A program made the translations under genes and the position numbers. Source: a virus. From it: a stretch of 63,824 nt of DNA. The DNA lies in IMG/VR virus record IMGVR_UViG_3300005933_000010, positions 1 through 63,824 of that record. One strand, written 5' to 3'. Positions 37,359-46,344 of this stretch are shown in pieces. The notes under the pieces were generated by a model. That model made no database searches and was not told where the DNA came from. It worked only from the letters and a program-made list of their open reading frames with translations. Position 1 is the first letter of the stretch, and each line of letters starts with the position of its first letter.

Positions 37359-37847
37359 TTAGCCTAGTTCCCTAGAAACCTCTTCTGGAGTAGCAAGTCT
37401 AACGTGAGACAGCTTACCGATCCATAGATCTGCAGTCTCAGGGTCTAAGATGTTGTAACCCTTGTTGATCTTTCCGACACCTTCCCAGCGGACATTACGA
37501 CCAGAGTAGATAGCTACTGTCTTGTCTGTAATGTTCTTTACCTGGTTGGTAACCTTGGCTTTTGGCTTTGACGGAACATCGGTTCCAATTACTCCGTCAG
37601 CTACTGAAGTCATAGCTTTCTTTTTTGAGCCCTTATCTGACTTATAAGTAGGAGTACTGATTACTGACTCTTCCTCTACAGCTTCTGAAACAGAAGCCTC
37701 AAGTCCTAGCTCTTCTGCGAACAGTTCAGCTTCTGACTCTTTTTGAGCCTCTTCGGCCTCTTCTGCCACTGGACGTTCCCATTCTGTACCGTCCTGAACT
37801 AGACCGTCTCCGTCGCCATCACGGGCGTGTTCTTTGAAATCTGACAT
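37359..37847 (-). CDS. Head-associated protein with DGDGDG motif
   Basis: 162 residues. Residues 8-26 (ARDGDGDGLVQDGTEWERP) form an acidic, calcium-binding-like motif common in actinophage head-region proteins. An acidic Glu/Ala/Ser-rich linker follows; the C-terminal 60 residues (VAIYSGRNVRWEGVGKINKGYN) form a small beta domain. Placed directly after the capsid gene's terminator, with its own promoter; AAGGAG precedes the ATG. A capsid decoration or head-fibre protein is plausible. Confidence 0.6.
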   Translation of the reverse strand: MSDFKEHARDGDGDGLVQDGTEWERPVAEEAEEAQKESEAELFAEELGLEASVSEAVEEESVISTPTYKSDKGSKKKAMTSVADGVIGTDVPSKPKAKVTNQVKNITDKTVAIYSGRNVRWEGVGKINKGYNILDPETADLWIGKLSHVRLATPEEVSRELG

Positions 37848-37875
37848 TTGATTCTCCTTTGCTTTCTATATGATA

Positions 37876-37884
37876 ATTATATCA
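37876..37884 (-). promoter_or_regulatory. Extended -10 promoter after the capsid terminator
   Basis: TGATATAAT, about 30 nt before the ATG at 37847, beginning 12 bp past the T-tract of the capsid-gene terminator. Confidence 0.55.
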
Positions 37885-37895
37885 CTGAATTAAGT

Positions 37896-37930
37896 AAAAA
37901 AAAGAGGGCCAGGGCGAGATGCCCCAGCCC
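37896..37930 (-). terminator. Rho-independent terminator after the major capsid gene
   Basis: Minus strand: a stem of about 10 bp, GGGCTGGGGC/GCCCTGGCCC with two G-T pairs and loop ATCTC, followed by TCTTTTTTTTA. It lies 25 bp after the major capsid stop. Confidence 0.9.
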
Positions 37931-37954
37931 CCCTTAAGGTTATTTAGTTATAGA

Positions 37955-39076
37955 TTATGCATCTGCTGCAGCGTCAGCCCAAGCAATTGCGTCCTCTTCT
38001 TCCCACTGAATACCGAAACGTACGAATACGGTGTACTCAATGGTGTCCTTCTTAGCCTTGTACTCACGGTTTACAGTGATGTCTCTCTGGAAACCCCAAA
38101 CACGGTTCTGTGGGAAGGTTAGATCAACGAAGCCAGCTGGGTAGTAAGGTACCTCTTGTACCTGCACACCAAGAACACGGGTAGAGCGAGCTCCACCGAA
38201 TGTCTGGTCTGCGCCGTCTAGGTAACGGTCACGTCCCGATGGAGTACCAGCAGCGCCTGGATGAGATCCGAAGGCCTCAGCAATAGCGTCTGCAAGTGTT
38301 CCGTTGTTCTTAACGATACCCTGGAATGCGTCTGTACCTGCATAGAACTTTAGGTTGTTCTTGATAGCACGGTACTTACGTGGCATAGCCAGGATAAGGT
38401 TCTGCATGACCTCTGGGGTCCATGAGTTGTTCTCTACAGTAACTATTGACTCGTGTGCTCCACCAGTCTTAGACCTGTTTACGAACCCGTCCATGATTGA
38501 CAAGAAGTCACCAGTAGTACCGTCACCGTTGATGGCTAGGTCCTCGATGTCATTTGCAAAAGCACCTGTCATTAGACGTACTAGGTGATCCTCTAGGGCT
38601 GCGCCCTCGACTCCATCCTCTAGTGATTCAGCAGAGACTTCCCAGTCCAAACGAATCTTCTTTGTGGTTAGCTCTACCTTTGTAAAGGTAGCGCCTGTGT
38701 TGTTGTAGTCGCCAGTTGCCTGTGCTGCTGCACGGATAACACGCTCTCCAACATTAACCTTTTCTAGCTCCATGGTGTTCGCTCGCATTGTAACACGACG
38801 ACCATCCTTGGCGAGAACTGTTGCATCCCATACGTAGTCAATAAAACGACGTGCCTGTTCAGGGCGTAGGATACCACTACCAGCATCACCAGAAGGGTTG
38901 ACGGCATTACCACCGCTTGTTACTCCCATGTTTGCAGTTGGAATATTTCCTAGAGTTGAAGCTCCAGGAGTAGTTACTCCTCCAATACCTCCAGAAGCAA
39001 AAGCACCTTCTCCGTTATATAGTCCTGAGTCGTCGCCAGCTGTGTCTGGGTTGTTCTTGATAATTTCTTCCGACAT
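37955..39076 (-). CDS. Major capsid protein (HK97-fold type)
   Basis: About 373 residues from the ATG at 39076, chosen for the near-perfect AGGAGGTGA 4 nt upstream; an in-frame ATG at 39112 overlaps the protease stop as ATGA but lacks such a site. The sequence has an N-terminal Gly/Thr-rich arm, then helices and strands typical of phage coats (VGERVIRAAAQATGDYNNTG, KIRLDWEVSAESLEDG, PEVMQNLILAMPRKYRAIKN). It follows a protease-scaffold gene and is followed by a strong terminator. Confidence 0.9.
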   Translation of the reverse strand: MSEEIIKNNPDTAGDDSGLYNGEGAFASGGIGGVTTPGASTLGNIPTANMGVTSGGNAVNPSGDAGSGILRPEQARRFIDYVWDATVLAKDGRRVTMRANTMELEKVNVGERVIRAAAQATGDYNNTGATFTKVELTTKKIRLDWEVSAESLEDGVEGAALEDHLVRLMTGAFANDIEDLAINGDGTTGDFLSIMDGFVNRSKTGGAHESIVTVENNSWTPEVMQNLILAMPRKYRAIKNNLKFYAGTDAFQGIVKNNGTLADAIAEAFGSHPGAAGTPSGRDRYLDGADQTFGGARSTRVLGVQVQEVPYYPAGFVDLTFPQNRVWGFQRDITVNREYKAKKDTIEYTVFVRFGIQWEEEDAIAWADAAADA

Positions 39077-39080
39077 ATTG

Positions 39081-39089
39081 TCACCTCCT
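39081..39089 (-). promoter_or_regulatory. Very strong ribosome-binding site deciding the capsid start
   Basis: AGGAGGTGA on the minus strand is fully complementary to the anti-Shine-Dalgarno core and lies 4 nt before ATG 39076. It selects this start over the ATG at 39112. Confidence 0.85.
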
Positions 39090-39108
39090 AAGTGATTGTT
39101 TAGTTTAT

Positions 39109-40476
39109 TCATTTAAATAAATCGGCAGTTTTGAGGAAACGACCGCCCCATAGGGATTGCTCAGATTTTTCCATCTGAGTTTCCTGTACAATCTCGCCGA
39201 GATCGCCAGATTTGCGGAAAGCGGTGTCAGACTCAACTGCGTCTACCCTCTTCCCAAGCTCATTAAAACCAACTTCTGCATCCTCAAGTTTTGCAGTTGC
39301 TAGGCCTAGTGATTTCTTCAGATCAGCAATCTCCTCATTTAGAGATTTTACGACTGCTGTCAGATCGCTAAAGGCTGATGTAACTGTGGAGGTTAGCTCT
39401 GCTATCCCACTTGATACATCATCTGATTTTGATACCTCTTCAGTTACTTCAACAGTGGCTTCTGGAGAATCTGACTTTGCAGTCTTCATTTCTTCTTCTT
39501 CCTCATCCATAGTTTCAGACTTCTTGTTTTCTTCCTCATCATCTGAGTAAGACTTTTCTTCGTCTTCTTCCATGTTCTCTGTCTTTGCAACCTCTGGTGT
39601 GTCTGCTTTTGCTACATCTTCTGTAGCTACTGCTTCTACTAGGGCATCTGCCTCTGGAGCGACCTCATCTGACTTTGTTACGGCAGCTTCTGCTACCTCA
39701 TTCATTTTGTCAGTCATAGGACTTACCTCCTTTGTCATCTTAGAAAGATTAATGCCTTTAGCACTATCAACTAAGAACTTCATCATTTCTGTTTTTTCGT
39801 TATCATTCTTTTCAACGAAACCTATGTTCTTCATTTCAGAACCATCAATAGGGGTTTGAGCTGTCTCTTCTGTTGAGAGAACAACGAGTCCAGACTCTTC
39901 ATCGTAGAAGACATTTTCTATCTCGATGTCTACAAACTCGCCTTTAAGAACGTCAGCTCCGTCTACTTTTTCAACGGACAGAATGTTTGCAAACTGGTTT
40001 GCTGGGGTATCTACCAAGGAGAGCTCTACTAAGTCGTACTCTTTAATAATACGAATAGGCTTGTCCATCTTTGCATCATAAGCGTCGTCCCACTTGTTCA
40101 TTCTCCCACCAATGGAAAAACCAGAAAGGGTTCCGTCTAGAACCTTTTCCCAAGTGTCTTGTGCACCCTTAGATACGTAAGCAGAAACGTAAACTCCAGA
40201 AAAGAACTTGTTGCTTTCTGGGTCAAAGTATTTGTCTTCTTTAAAAGCTACCATCTTGCCAACTGCCAGTGGCTGGTGCATCTCTCTAATATTCCCACGA
40301 AATCTTTTAAATGCGTCGAGGCTGGCATTGGCAGTGACTATGTCATCTTGCTTGTCTACGTTGTCTAAAGTGGCAAAACCAGACACAATTCTACGCTCTT
40401 TATCAACCTTGGAAAAGGGCATTGAAAGTCGCAGCTTATCGCCGTCAGAATCCCACTGTGCTTTTGAAATAGTCAT
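39109..40476 (-). CDS. Prohead protease fused to a scaffold-like region
   Basis: 455 residues. Residues 1-170 match the prohead protease/XkdF-like fold: GNIREMHQPL with catalytic-type H67, and LSGFSIGG with serine S118 or S121, then LVELSLVDTPAN. Residues 235-455 are acidic (EEDEEKSYSDDEEENKKSE) and coiled-coil rich (LTAVVKSLNEEIADLKKSLGLATAKLEDAE), as in a scaffolding domain. No separate scaffold gene lies nearby. It probably scaffolds capsid assembly and then cleaves itself. Confidence 0.82.
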   Translation of the reverse strand: MTISKAQWDSDGDKLRLSMPFSKVDKERRIVSGFATLDNVDKQDDIVTANASLDAFKRFRGNIREMHQPLAVGKMVAFKEDKYFDPESNKFFSGVYVSAYVSKGAQDTWEKVLDGTLSGFSIGGRMNKWDDAYDAKMDKPIRIIKEYDLVELSLVDTPANQFANILSVEKVDGADVLKGEFVDIEIENVFYDEESGLVVLSTEETAQTPIDGSEMKNIGFVEKNDNEKTEMMKFLVDSAKGINLSKMTKEVSPMTDKMNEVAEAAVTKSDEVAPEADALVEAVATEDVAKADTPEVAKTENMEEDEEKSYSDDEEENKKSETMDEEEEEMKTAKSDSPEATVEVTEEVSKSDDVSSGIAELTSTVTSAFSDLTAVVKSLNEEIADLKKSLGLATAKLEDAEVGFNELGKRVDAVESDTAFRKSGDLGEIVQETQMEKSEQSLWGGRFLKTADLFK

Positions 40477-40484
40477 ACTACTAT

Positions 40485-40493
40485 ATTATAGAC
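40485..40493 (-). promoter_or_regulatory. -10 element, near-leaderless, before the protease-scaffold gene
   Basis: GTCTATAAT with 8 nt to the ATG at 40476, in a 59-bp gap. No purine-rich ribosome site between. Confidence 0.5.
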
Positions 40494-40535
40494 CCTTTTT
40501 GCTAAATTGTTACGCTTTTGTAATATTAGCAAAAA

Positions 40536-42137
40536 CTAGTTACTGGCCCTACCCTCTCCTTGTGCATTCCTACCATCTATTGTACCAGATGAATCTGCCT
40601 GGTTATTAGATCTTTCACTATCTCTTTCACGGTTTTGTGCAAGGTTGGCTCTTGCGTCGGTTGCTTGGCGAGGAGATAAGTCAAACATTTCATCTCCATC
40701 TGGTCGTTGTGGCAATCCTAAGGCCTCTCTTGCTTCGTTAGGAGTCATGACCTGAGTCTTTACATATGTCTCTAGAATCTGTGACTGAGCAATTTCATCC
40801 GTCAGAGTTAGTTCGTTAAAAGCTAATTCTAAGATGTCTGTCTTTTCACGAACAATCCTGTTGAGCATTTTTTCTAGATTTGTCTGTGCTGGTCTGGCTA
40901 CCTGCTCTTTAAACGTACGGTCTTGAGCGAGAGCTGCTGCAATGCTTGCTCCGTCTCCTCCTCCAATCTTAGAAAGAGGTACCTGGTGGGCTACAAGGAT
41001 ATCGTCACGATTTCGCATTCGGTACTCATTGAATGAGGCTTCCTGGACACCGTTCTCTATGGGTTCCATCTTAAACTCTACCTTGCTATTCTCTGTATCT
41101 CCTGGTAGAGGAATGTACAGTGTTCTGTGGGACTGACCTTTTAGGCTAGTCTGTAAGAATCTGAATAGCTTATCTTCGGCATCTCCCGATAGCTTTGCAC
41201 CCTTAAGAGTAACAATGTATCTTGGAGTTGCTTTGTTAGCAAAGTAATCAATGTTGTACTGACTTGCAAGTTGATCTCCGTGTAAGGAAGATATGGCAGA
41301 CATTATGTCTGGAATACCGTAAAACGTATTAAGAGGCGAGTACTCTTTGTAATGAAGAATTTCATTGGGCCTTGGGTCAGTGGTTATAGGGTTCTTGTTC
41401 TTTGCCCCAAAGTTTCTGAAGTACACAATCTTTTGACCAATAATCTGTACGTAACCATCACGGAGTCTACGTACTCTCATGGTCGTAGCTGGGATGTGTC
41501 CCACATAACCAATGTCTCCGTTTGTTTTACGACCTACTTCTAGGTAGCCATTTCCAGTTGCTTGCACATCTGTATAGAACTTCATGAGTGTGTGAGTCAT
41601 TGAGTCTTGATCGTTTAGGTTCTCTAGCCAATCTCTAAGCTCAACCTTTACTCTCTGAATTCTCTTCCTAGCTCTTGCTGTGGCCTCTTTGTCGTTGTTC
41701 ATCTCAAGCTTCAGCATTGTTCTCTGGTTTGTCTCAAAATCATAACCCAGGCCCACAATGTTTTCGACCTTTGCGTCAATAGCTGCGTGGTTCGCAAACG
41801 AGGTATCATAGTAGTTCGCTAGCTCGTAAAGATTCCATGGTGGTGTGATTACGTCAAAGAGTCCGTAGCCATTATTGTATACACTTCCAGGATTAATCTC
41901 TTTTGAGGCTGCGCCTTCACCTGTAGGAATTGCTCTTGCTGTTGCGAGATAGTTGTCTGTAGGTGGTGCAATCTTGGAGATTCTGCTAGTTCTACGCTTA
42001 AAATTTGGCTCTATGTTGATCAAGCCCTTAAGCATGTCCCAGCTTTTGTTAAACGGGTCTTGCTTTTTAAATAAGTCTTCGGACTTTTGTTCTTGATCTA
42101 AGTTTGCCTGAATAAATGGAACTTCGTAGTCAGTCAT
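40536..42137 (-). CDS. Portal protein
   Basis: 533 residues. Typical portal features include IKYSPLNTFYGIPDIMSAISS-like (EYSPLNTFYGIPDIMS), helical stem and wing segments (DILVAHQVPLSKIGGGDGASI) and LTPNEAR-like (MTPNEAREALGLPQRPDGD). The C-terminal tail is Asn/Gln/Arg-rich. It forms the dodecameric ring through which DNA is packaged. The ATG shares a base with the upstream stop. Confidence 0.9.
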   Translation of the reverse strand: MTDYEVPFIQANLDQEQKSEDLFKKQDPFNKSWDMLKGLINIEPNFKRRTSRISKIAPPTDNYLATARAIPTGEGAASKEINPGSVYNNGYGLFDVITPPWNLYELANYYDTSFANHAAIDAKVENIVGLGYDFETNQRTMLKLEMNNDKEATARARKRIQRVKVELRDWLENLNDQDSMTHTLMKFYTDVQATGNGYLEVGRKTNGDIGYVGHIPATTMRVRRLRDGYVQIIGQKIVYFRNFGAKNKNPITTDPRPNEILHYKEYSPLNTFYGIPDIMSAISSLHGDQLASQYNIDYFANKATPRYIVTLKGAKLSGDAEDKLFRFLQTSLKGQSHRTLYIPLPGDTENSKVEFKMEPIENGVQEASFNEYRMRNRDDILVAHQVPLSKIGGGDGASIAAALAQDRTFKEQVARPAQTNLEKMLNRIVREKTDILELAFNELTLTDEIAQSQILETYVKTQVMTPNEAREALGLPQRPDGDEMFDLSPRQATDARANLAQNRERDSERSNNQADSSGTIDGRNAQGEGRASN

Positions 42138-42505
42138 TATTCCTCATCTCCATAAAGAGATATGGTGTCTTTGGCTGCTTGGACAGCTCCTAAGTCATTA
42201 AGGTTTGGAAGGAGTCCTTGCTTCATTCGATCTACCTGCTCAGAATACTCTTCTTCTGAAACTCGGCCAGCACCTGCTATAAACTCGTAAGATCCATCAC
42301 CATGGCCGAGGGCTGTCGCTTCGTTTGTTAGCTTCTGAAGCTGAAGAACGTCACCTTTGTGTGAAGGAATGTTTAAAACACTTCCGTGGCCGTCTGTATA
42401 AGGCTTCCCGTTTGCTTTCTTCCAAAAATAAATACCCCAGGGGTAGTCCTTGTTTAAGACTGTAATCTTTGATTTACCAATTTGCCCGTTATTATTCTCT
42501 TCCAT
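42137..42505 (-). CDS. Hypothetical protein before the portal
   Basis: About 122 residues from the ATG at 42505. A beta-rich N-terminal half (KITVLNKDYPWGIYFWKKANGKPY) is followed by an acidic helix (SEEEYSEQVDRMKQGL). Family not recognised. TGGTATACT lies 7 nt before the ATG, so it may head a leaderless head-gene transcript; a TTG two codons upstream is a less likely start. Confidence 0.65.
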   Translation of the reverse strand: MEENNNGQIGKSKITVLNKDYPWGIYFWKKANGKPYTDGHGSVLNIPSHKGDVLQLQKLTNEATALGHGDGSYEFIAGAGRVSEEEYSEQVDRMKQGLLPNLNDLGAVQAAKDTISLYGDEE

Positions 42506-42512
42506 GTACAAT

Positions 42513-42521
42513 AGTATACCA
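42513..42521 (-). promoter_or_regulatory. Extended -10 element giving a probable leaderless transcript
   Basis: TGGTATACT with 7 nt to the ATG at 42505. It would start the head-gene transcript (portal and downstream). Confidence 0.55.
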
Positions 42522-42523
42522 CA

Positions 42524-45500
42524 TTATACGGGAGTGGCAACAGATGTGGCCCACTTGATGTCAGCATAAGCTGAATACTCGTAATTTCCTATAGATATTG
42601 ATTGATTGTCGTCAACGATTATCTTATTTGTCCCTATGTAAGTCCTATATATATCGTCAGGCGTTATTCCATAGATGTTTGTGGAGGACTTTACCAGAAC
42701 CCCATTCCAAATATATGTATTGCTCCAGAACTTCCAGCCAAGTCCTGATATGTCTGCTGGGCTAGTGGCGACCTCAGACCATTGCCTAAAATCTTGTTCC
42801 TGAATTTCCTGTAGGTTTGTAGACTGATACTGCGAAACATTATTAACCATTAGAGGACCAGTAATTCTGATACCCCCAGAGTATGAGTCAAAATTGAGAA
42901 CTGTCGAGAATGTTACTCCTAGCATGTTCCATTGGTCTAGATTGATCACAGGTTGACGGACAAGCTTTCCATTAAGATAAAAGGCGACACCGTCGTTCAC
43001 TGCGCCTGTTGCTGCATTAACGGCATACAGCTTTGCCCTCTTTCCTGAAGTCCCAACCTTGGCTAAGTAAAACTTAATGTATGAGTTCTTTGCTTCAACC
43101 TCAAACACTCTGACCTTGTCGGGAAAAGACTCTTCGTCAAACCTCATTGCCATTTGCATAGATACTACCCTATACTTTTCTGATAGGTTTAAGTTAACTG
43201 GTATTGAAAGCCCTCTGTCTGTGACCCTCTCTTGCTCCCCCACCTTTTTGATTCCGCTGTCTGACGTCAAGTAAAGATAAGGAGAGCTCCTCTTGTATAT
43301 CTTGTATGGGTTCCTAGTCTTGTAGTCGTAGTAAAGGTTGTATTTTCTGTAGGGAAACACAGGGAGACCAAACCGAGTCCCAATAGGGTTTGAGGTGTCT
43401 CCATTGAAAGCCTGAGAGGCATACTCTAGGCTCTTTATCTTTATCTTATCTAAACTGATGCCCTGGGAAACTATCTCTAAGCTTGTCACCAAAGCTATGT
43501 CTAAAAAGTCTATGTTCTTTGGAAGGTAGATGATCGAACCATTGACAACCTCGTACCTTGTTGTCATCCAGTTATCTCCAGGCTCTACAATACCGCTCTG
43601 TGGTGCGCTCATGGTCTCTGTAAAGTATCCTGGTTGCGCTGTCGCTCCTGTAGCTAAGTACTGAAAAGTTATATAACTCTTTACGGAGCTATTAGACGTA
43701 TCAAAACTTCCAGCTAAGAACTTTCTAATTGCTGGGTATCCCACGTTAAACTGCAAAAAATCCAAGTCATAATAAGATCCTGAGTCACTGTTGGTGACAT
43801 ACTGTGCAAAATGCTTTAGGGGAATGTAATCTTCCCAATAAGAATCTGCTAGGATGTCTATAGAGTAATTATCAAAAATGCTTTTAGCTCTTAGGCTATA
43901 ACTCGCTATGTGGCTGGCTGCTCCATCTAGGCTAAAAGAATCTGCAAAGCCTCCGTCAAAGGTTCTGAACCATGTCGATGCGTCAGTGCCAAAGTGGTTA
44001 TCTCCTGCATCAGCAACAAAGTCTGTGCTAATGATCTCTGGATCTTGGAAAAAGGCTGAGACCTTCTGAAAGTTTTTGTTGGTACAGAAATTTATAGAGT
44101 AAATCTTTCCTGAGAATGGGCTCTCAAAGTCTTTGTCTGATCCAACATAAACACTGAGGCGTGACTTGTTCCCAAAGAATGCAGTAAAGGTTCTTCCGAA
44201 ATACTTTGCCAAACCGTCTATGTCTATCCCTGCAAAGGCTTTTGTGTTTGCTATCAGGTCTGACTCCGTATACAGAGAAGTCTCTACTCCTTCGTAGTTT
44301 AGGGTGTAAGACACATCCGATCCAGTAACAGATACCTCGAAGTTGTTGGTTGTCAAATTGTCTTCAACTCTAAGCAATACCTGCTTGTTCTCTGAGTATC
44401 CTGAGGTTTCAAAAACCATATAAATAGCCCTGGTATCTTGAGTAAGCATTCTAAGTTTTTCAAAGTATAGGTAGCCAGGTGAGCTAAAGCTGAAGAACAA
44501 GTCTTCGTCTACCACCTGATTACTAGAGTTTTCAGAAACCCAATCCGTATAAGTTGTCTCATCCTGCATAACTAACTGTGGGAGTCCATAGCTTGGTGTT
44601 GAGAGCACGTCATTGTCAAAAACAAGGTTGTCTGAAATTCCCTGATACCATCTTCCGACATTTGGGTATGAATAATTGTTTGTGTAATCTGCAAAGTTAT
44701 AATCGAAGTACGCTGTTGTCCCACTGTATGCCGTGTTTACGTTTTCTGGAAACTCTACAGCTTGGCCGTAGGCCATTCGCCTTTTAGCTACTAAGGAAGG
44801 GACTGAGTATGAGTAGATAGCCACGCAGTCTACATCAATCTGAGGAACAGCGTCTGAAGTATAGAATGCTAGAAAGTCTTGGTTCTTTCCATTAAGTTTA
44901 GGAGCTGGTAGAGGGATAGTGGCTGAGTCAAACGTTAGAGTGGCTACCGACTCTCCGTTAATAAGCAAGGAGGCTGAGTCTTTTAGCGTTTTTATGTTTA
45001 CGAGCATAGGCCTGAAAGAATCGCCTACATAGTGTGATGCTACAGAGCCTCCTAGCTTTAACCTTAAGAATGCTCCATCGATGTAGATACCGTCATTTGA
45101 GGCTACTGGTCCAAAAATCCTAGTGGAAGATGTTGCAAAAGAGTTTGGCCTAAACCACATTTCAAAAGTGTACTCCTTGTTTCTTCCTGAATCATTCATA
45201 AACCCATACCCTGGTATCAATAGGTTGGGGGTTCCCTGAGAATTTGTCATGACTGTAGCATTCTGAGCCCCATAAACAAGAGGCATTCCTGAGTTTTGAG
45301 CGACTAGGTTGTCTCCGCCTTTTACGACATAGTAAGCTTTTCTCCCTACTATCCCATACTGATCGGACGGAACTAGGATGTCGCTGGGTTCTACACCAAA
45401 GATATTTTCTTCTTGACCAGATGGGGAAATTCCTAATGACCCGTAGTTGAACTCTTCTGCGTTTTGCCCTACGGTAAGACCATTGACATAGACTAGGTGA

Positions 45501-46060
45501 GTTATTGGACCTGTAATTGATTCTGGGTGGGCCGAGACTACAGAGATTGAGGGGTAGAACGACTCTGAGTTTATTTCTGAAACGGAAAAGGTTTCTGATA
45601 TGAAAGACCAGTTAGTGTTTGACGATACTGGAAAGGACGTTGCCTTGGTAACGGGCAGGCCTGTCTCTGAGTCTACATAAGTGTACCCTACTGAAATAGA
45701 GAGCACTGTTTCACTGACCGCTAGAAGATGAATGCCTATGCAGAAGGTGTCCTTCGTAGAAGAAAACGAATCAACCATAACTGGATATACCAGGGGGGAC
45801 GCTGCGCCAAAAGACGTGAACCCAGAGGTGCTTGTCGTTAACGACATTAGACCCAAGGGTGAAAGTGGGTAAGGAGCTGGATAATCTAGGGCTGAACTAT
45901 CTGGTGACAAGACTTCAGAATTTACTGGCTGCCATTGGGAGAAGTCTCTTTGGGGGTCAGAGACTAATGATAGATAGTCTACCTGCTCTTCTAGGGCCCA
46001 GAGAGCTAGGGGGTGTTCTGCAAATATCTTTTCTGCATAAAGATTCGAGGGTTGAGACAT
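42524..46060 (-). CDS. Large minor tail / appendage protein with LamG-like domains
   Basis: 1178 residues, beta-rich. Several concanavalin/LamG-like jelly rolls are suggested by KEYTFEMWFRPNSFATSSTRIFGP, RPMLVNIKTLKDSASLLINGESVATLTF and VAFYLNGKLVRQPVINLDQWNMLGV. Such domains usually bind host surface glycans. The ATG at 46060 has TAAAAT 6 nt before it. It is the last gene of the appendage cluster before the head genes. Confidence 0.75.
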   Translation of the reverse strand: MSQPSNLYAEKIFAEHPLALWALEEQVDYLSLVSDPQRDFSQWQPVNSEVLSPDSSALDYPAPYPLSPLGLMSLTTSTSGFTSFGAASPLVYPVMVDSFSSTKDTFCIGIHLLAVSETVLSISVGYTYVDSETGLPVTKATSFPVSSNTNWSFISETFSVSEINSESFYPSISVVSAHPESITGPITHLVYVNGLTVGQNAEEFNYGSLGISPSGQEENIFGVEPSDILVPSDQYGIVGRKAYYVVKGGDNLVAQNSGMPLVYGAQNATVMTNSQGTPNLLIPGYGFMNDSGRNKEYTFEMWFRPNSFATSSTRIFGPVASNDGIYIDGAFLRLKLGGSVASHYVGDSFRPMLVNIKTLKDSASLLINGESVATLTFDSATIPLPAPKLNGKNQDFLAFYTSDAVPQIDVDCVAIYSYSVPSLVAKRRMAYGQAVEFPENVNTAYSGTTAYFDYNFADYTNNYSYPNVGRWYQGISDNLVFDNDVLSTPSYGLPQLVMQDETTYTDWVSENSSNQVVDEDLFFSFSSPGYLYFEKLRMLTQDTRAIYMVFETSGYSENKQVLLRVEDNLTTNNFEVSVTGSDVSYTLNYEGVETSLYTESDLIANTKAFAGIDIDGLAKYFGRTFTAFFGNKSRLSVYVGSDKDFESPFSGKIYSINFCTNKNFQKVSAFFQDPEIISTDFVADAGDNHFGTDASTWFRTFDGGFADSFSLDGAASHIASYSLRAKSIFDNYSIDILADSYWEDYIPLKHFAQYVTNSDSGSYYDLDFLQFNVGYPAIRKFLAGSFDTSNSSVKSYITFQYLATGATAQPGYFTETMSAPQSGIVEPGDNWMTTRYEVVNGSIIYLPKNIDFLDIALVTSLEIVSQGISLDKIKIKSLEYASQAFNGDTSNPIGTRFGLPVFPYRKYNLYYDYKTRNPYKIYKRSSPYLYLTSDSGIKKVGEQERVTDRGLSIPVNLNLSEKYRVVSMQMAMRFDEESFPDKVRVFEVEAKNSYIKFYLAKVGTSGKRAKLYAVNAATGAVNDGVAFYLNGKLVRQPVINLDQWNMLGVTFSTVLNFDSYSGGIRITGPLMVNNVSQYQSTNLQEIQEQDFRQWSEVATSPADISGLGWKFWSNTYIWNGVLVKSSTNIYGITPDDIYRTYIGTNKIIVDDNQSISIGNYEYSAYADIKWATSVATPV

Positions 46061-46066
46061 AACTCT

Positions 46067-46075
46067 ATTTTAGCA
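46067..46075 (-). promoter_or_regulatory. Extended -10 element giving a probable leaderless transcript
   Basis: TGCTAAAAT with 6 nt to the ATG at 46060, in a 23-bp gap. Confidence 0.45.
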
Positions 46076-46083
46076 TACTAAAA

Positions 46084-46344
46084 CTATTTTTCATTGCCTT
46101 CTGGCTCTGCTGCTCCCCATTTGCCGATTGGGCAGGTAGCATGTGGCAGCTTTGTTTTTGCGTCCATTAGGCATCCACATTTTCTGCACTGTCTGCTGAG
46201 CTTAAACAAGAACTCACAGCCGAGGCATGCGTCCATTCTTGACTTTGAAACTTCTTTTGACACTCTACCAATAGAAGGGTTCAGGAGATCCCAGGGGCGA
46301 GCGGTCTTCCCCAGCTTTGGGATATTCGGAAGATCTTCGCTCAT
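46084..46344 (-). CDS. RPWDLLNP zinc-binding protein (copy 1)
   Basis: 86 residues. TARPWDLLNP near residue 14-23 is followed by C-x2-C (CLGC), CRKCGC and CP (HATCPIGKWG). Paralogous to the protein at 58051-58302, sharing RPWDLLNP, the cysteine spacing and the CP...KWG end. Similar cysteine-rich proteins occur near tail genes of other environmental phages. It overlaps the upstream gene by one base. Function unknown. Confidence 0.75.
   Translation of the reverse strand: MSEDLPNIPKLGKTARPWDLLNPSIGRVSKEVSKSRMDACLGCEFLFKLSRQCRKCGCLMDAKTKLPHATCPIGKWGAAEPEGNEK

Noticed and set aside
39076-39112. Major capsid start at 39112
   Set aside because: Although it forms an ATGA overlap, the ATG at 39076 has a near-perfect ribosome site; the extra 12 residues are kept only as an alternative.
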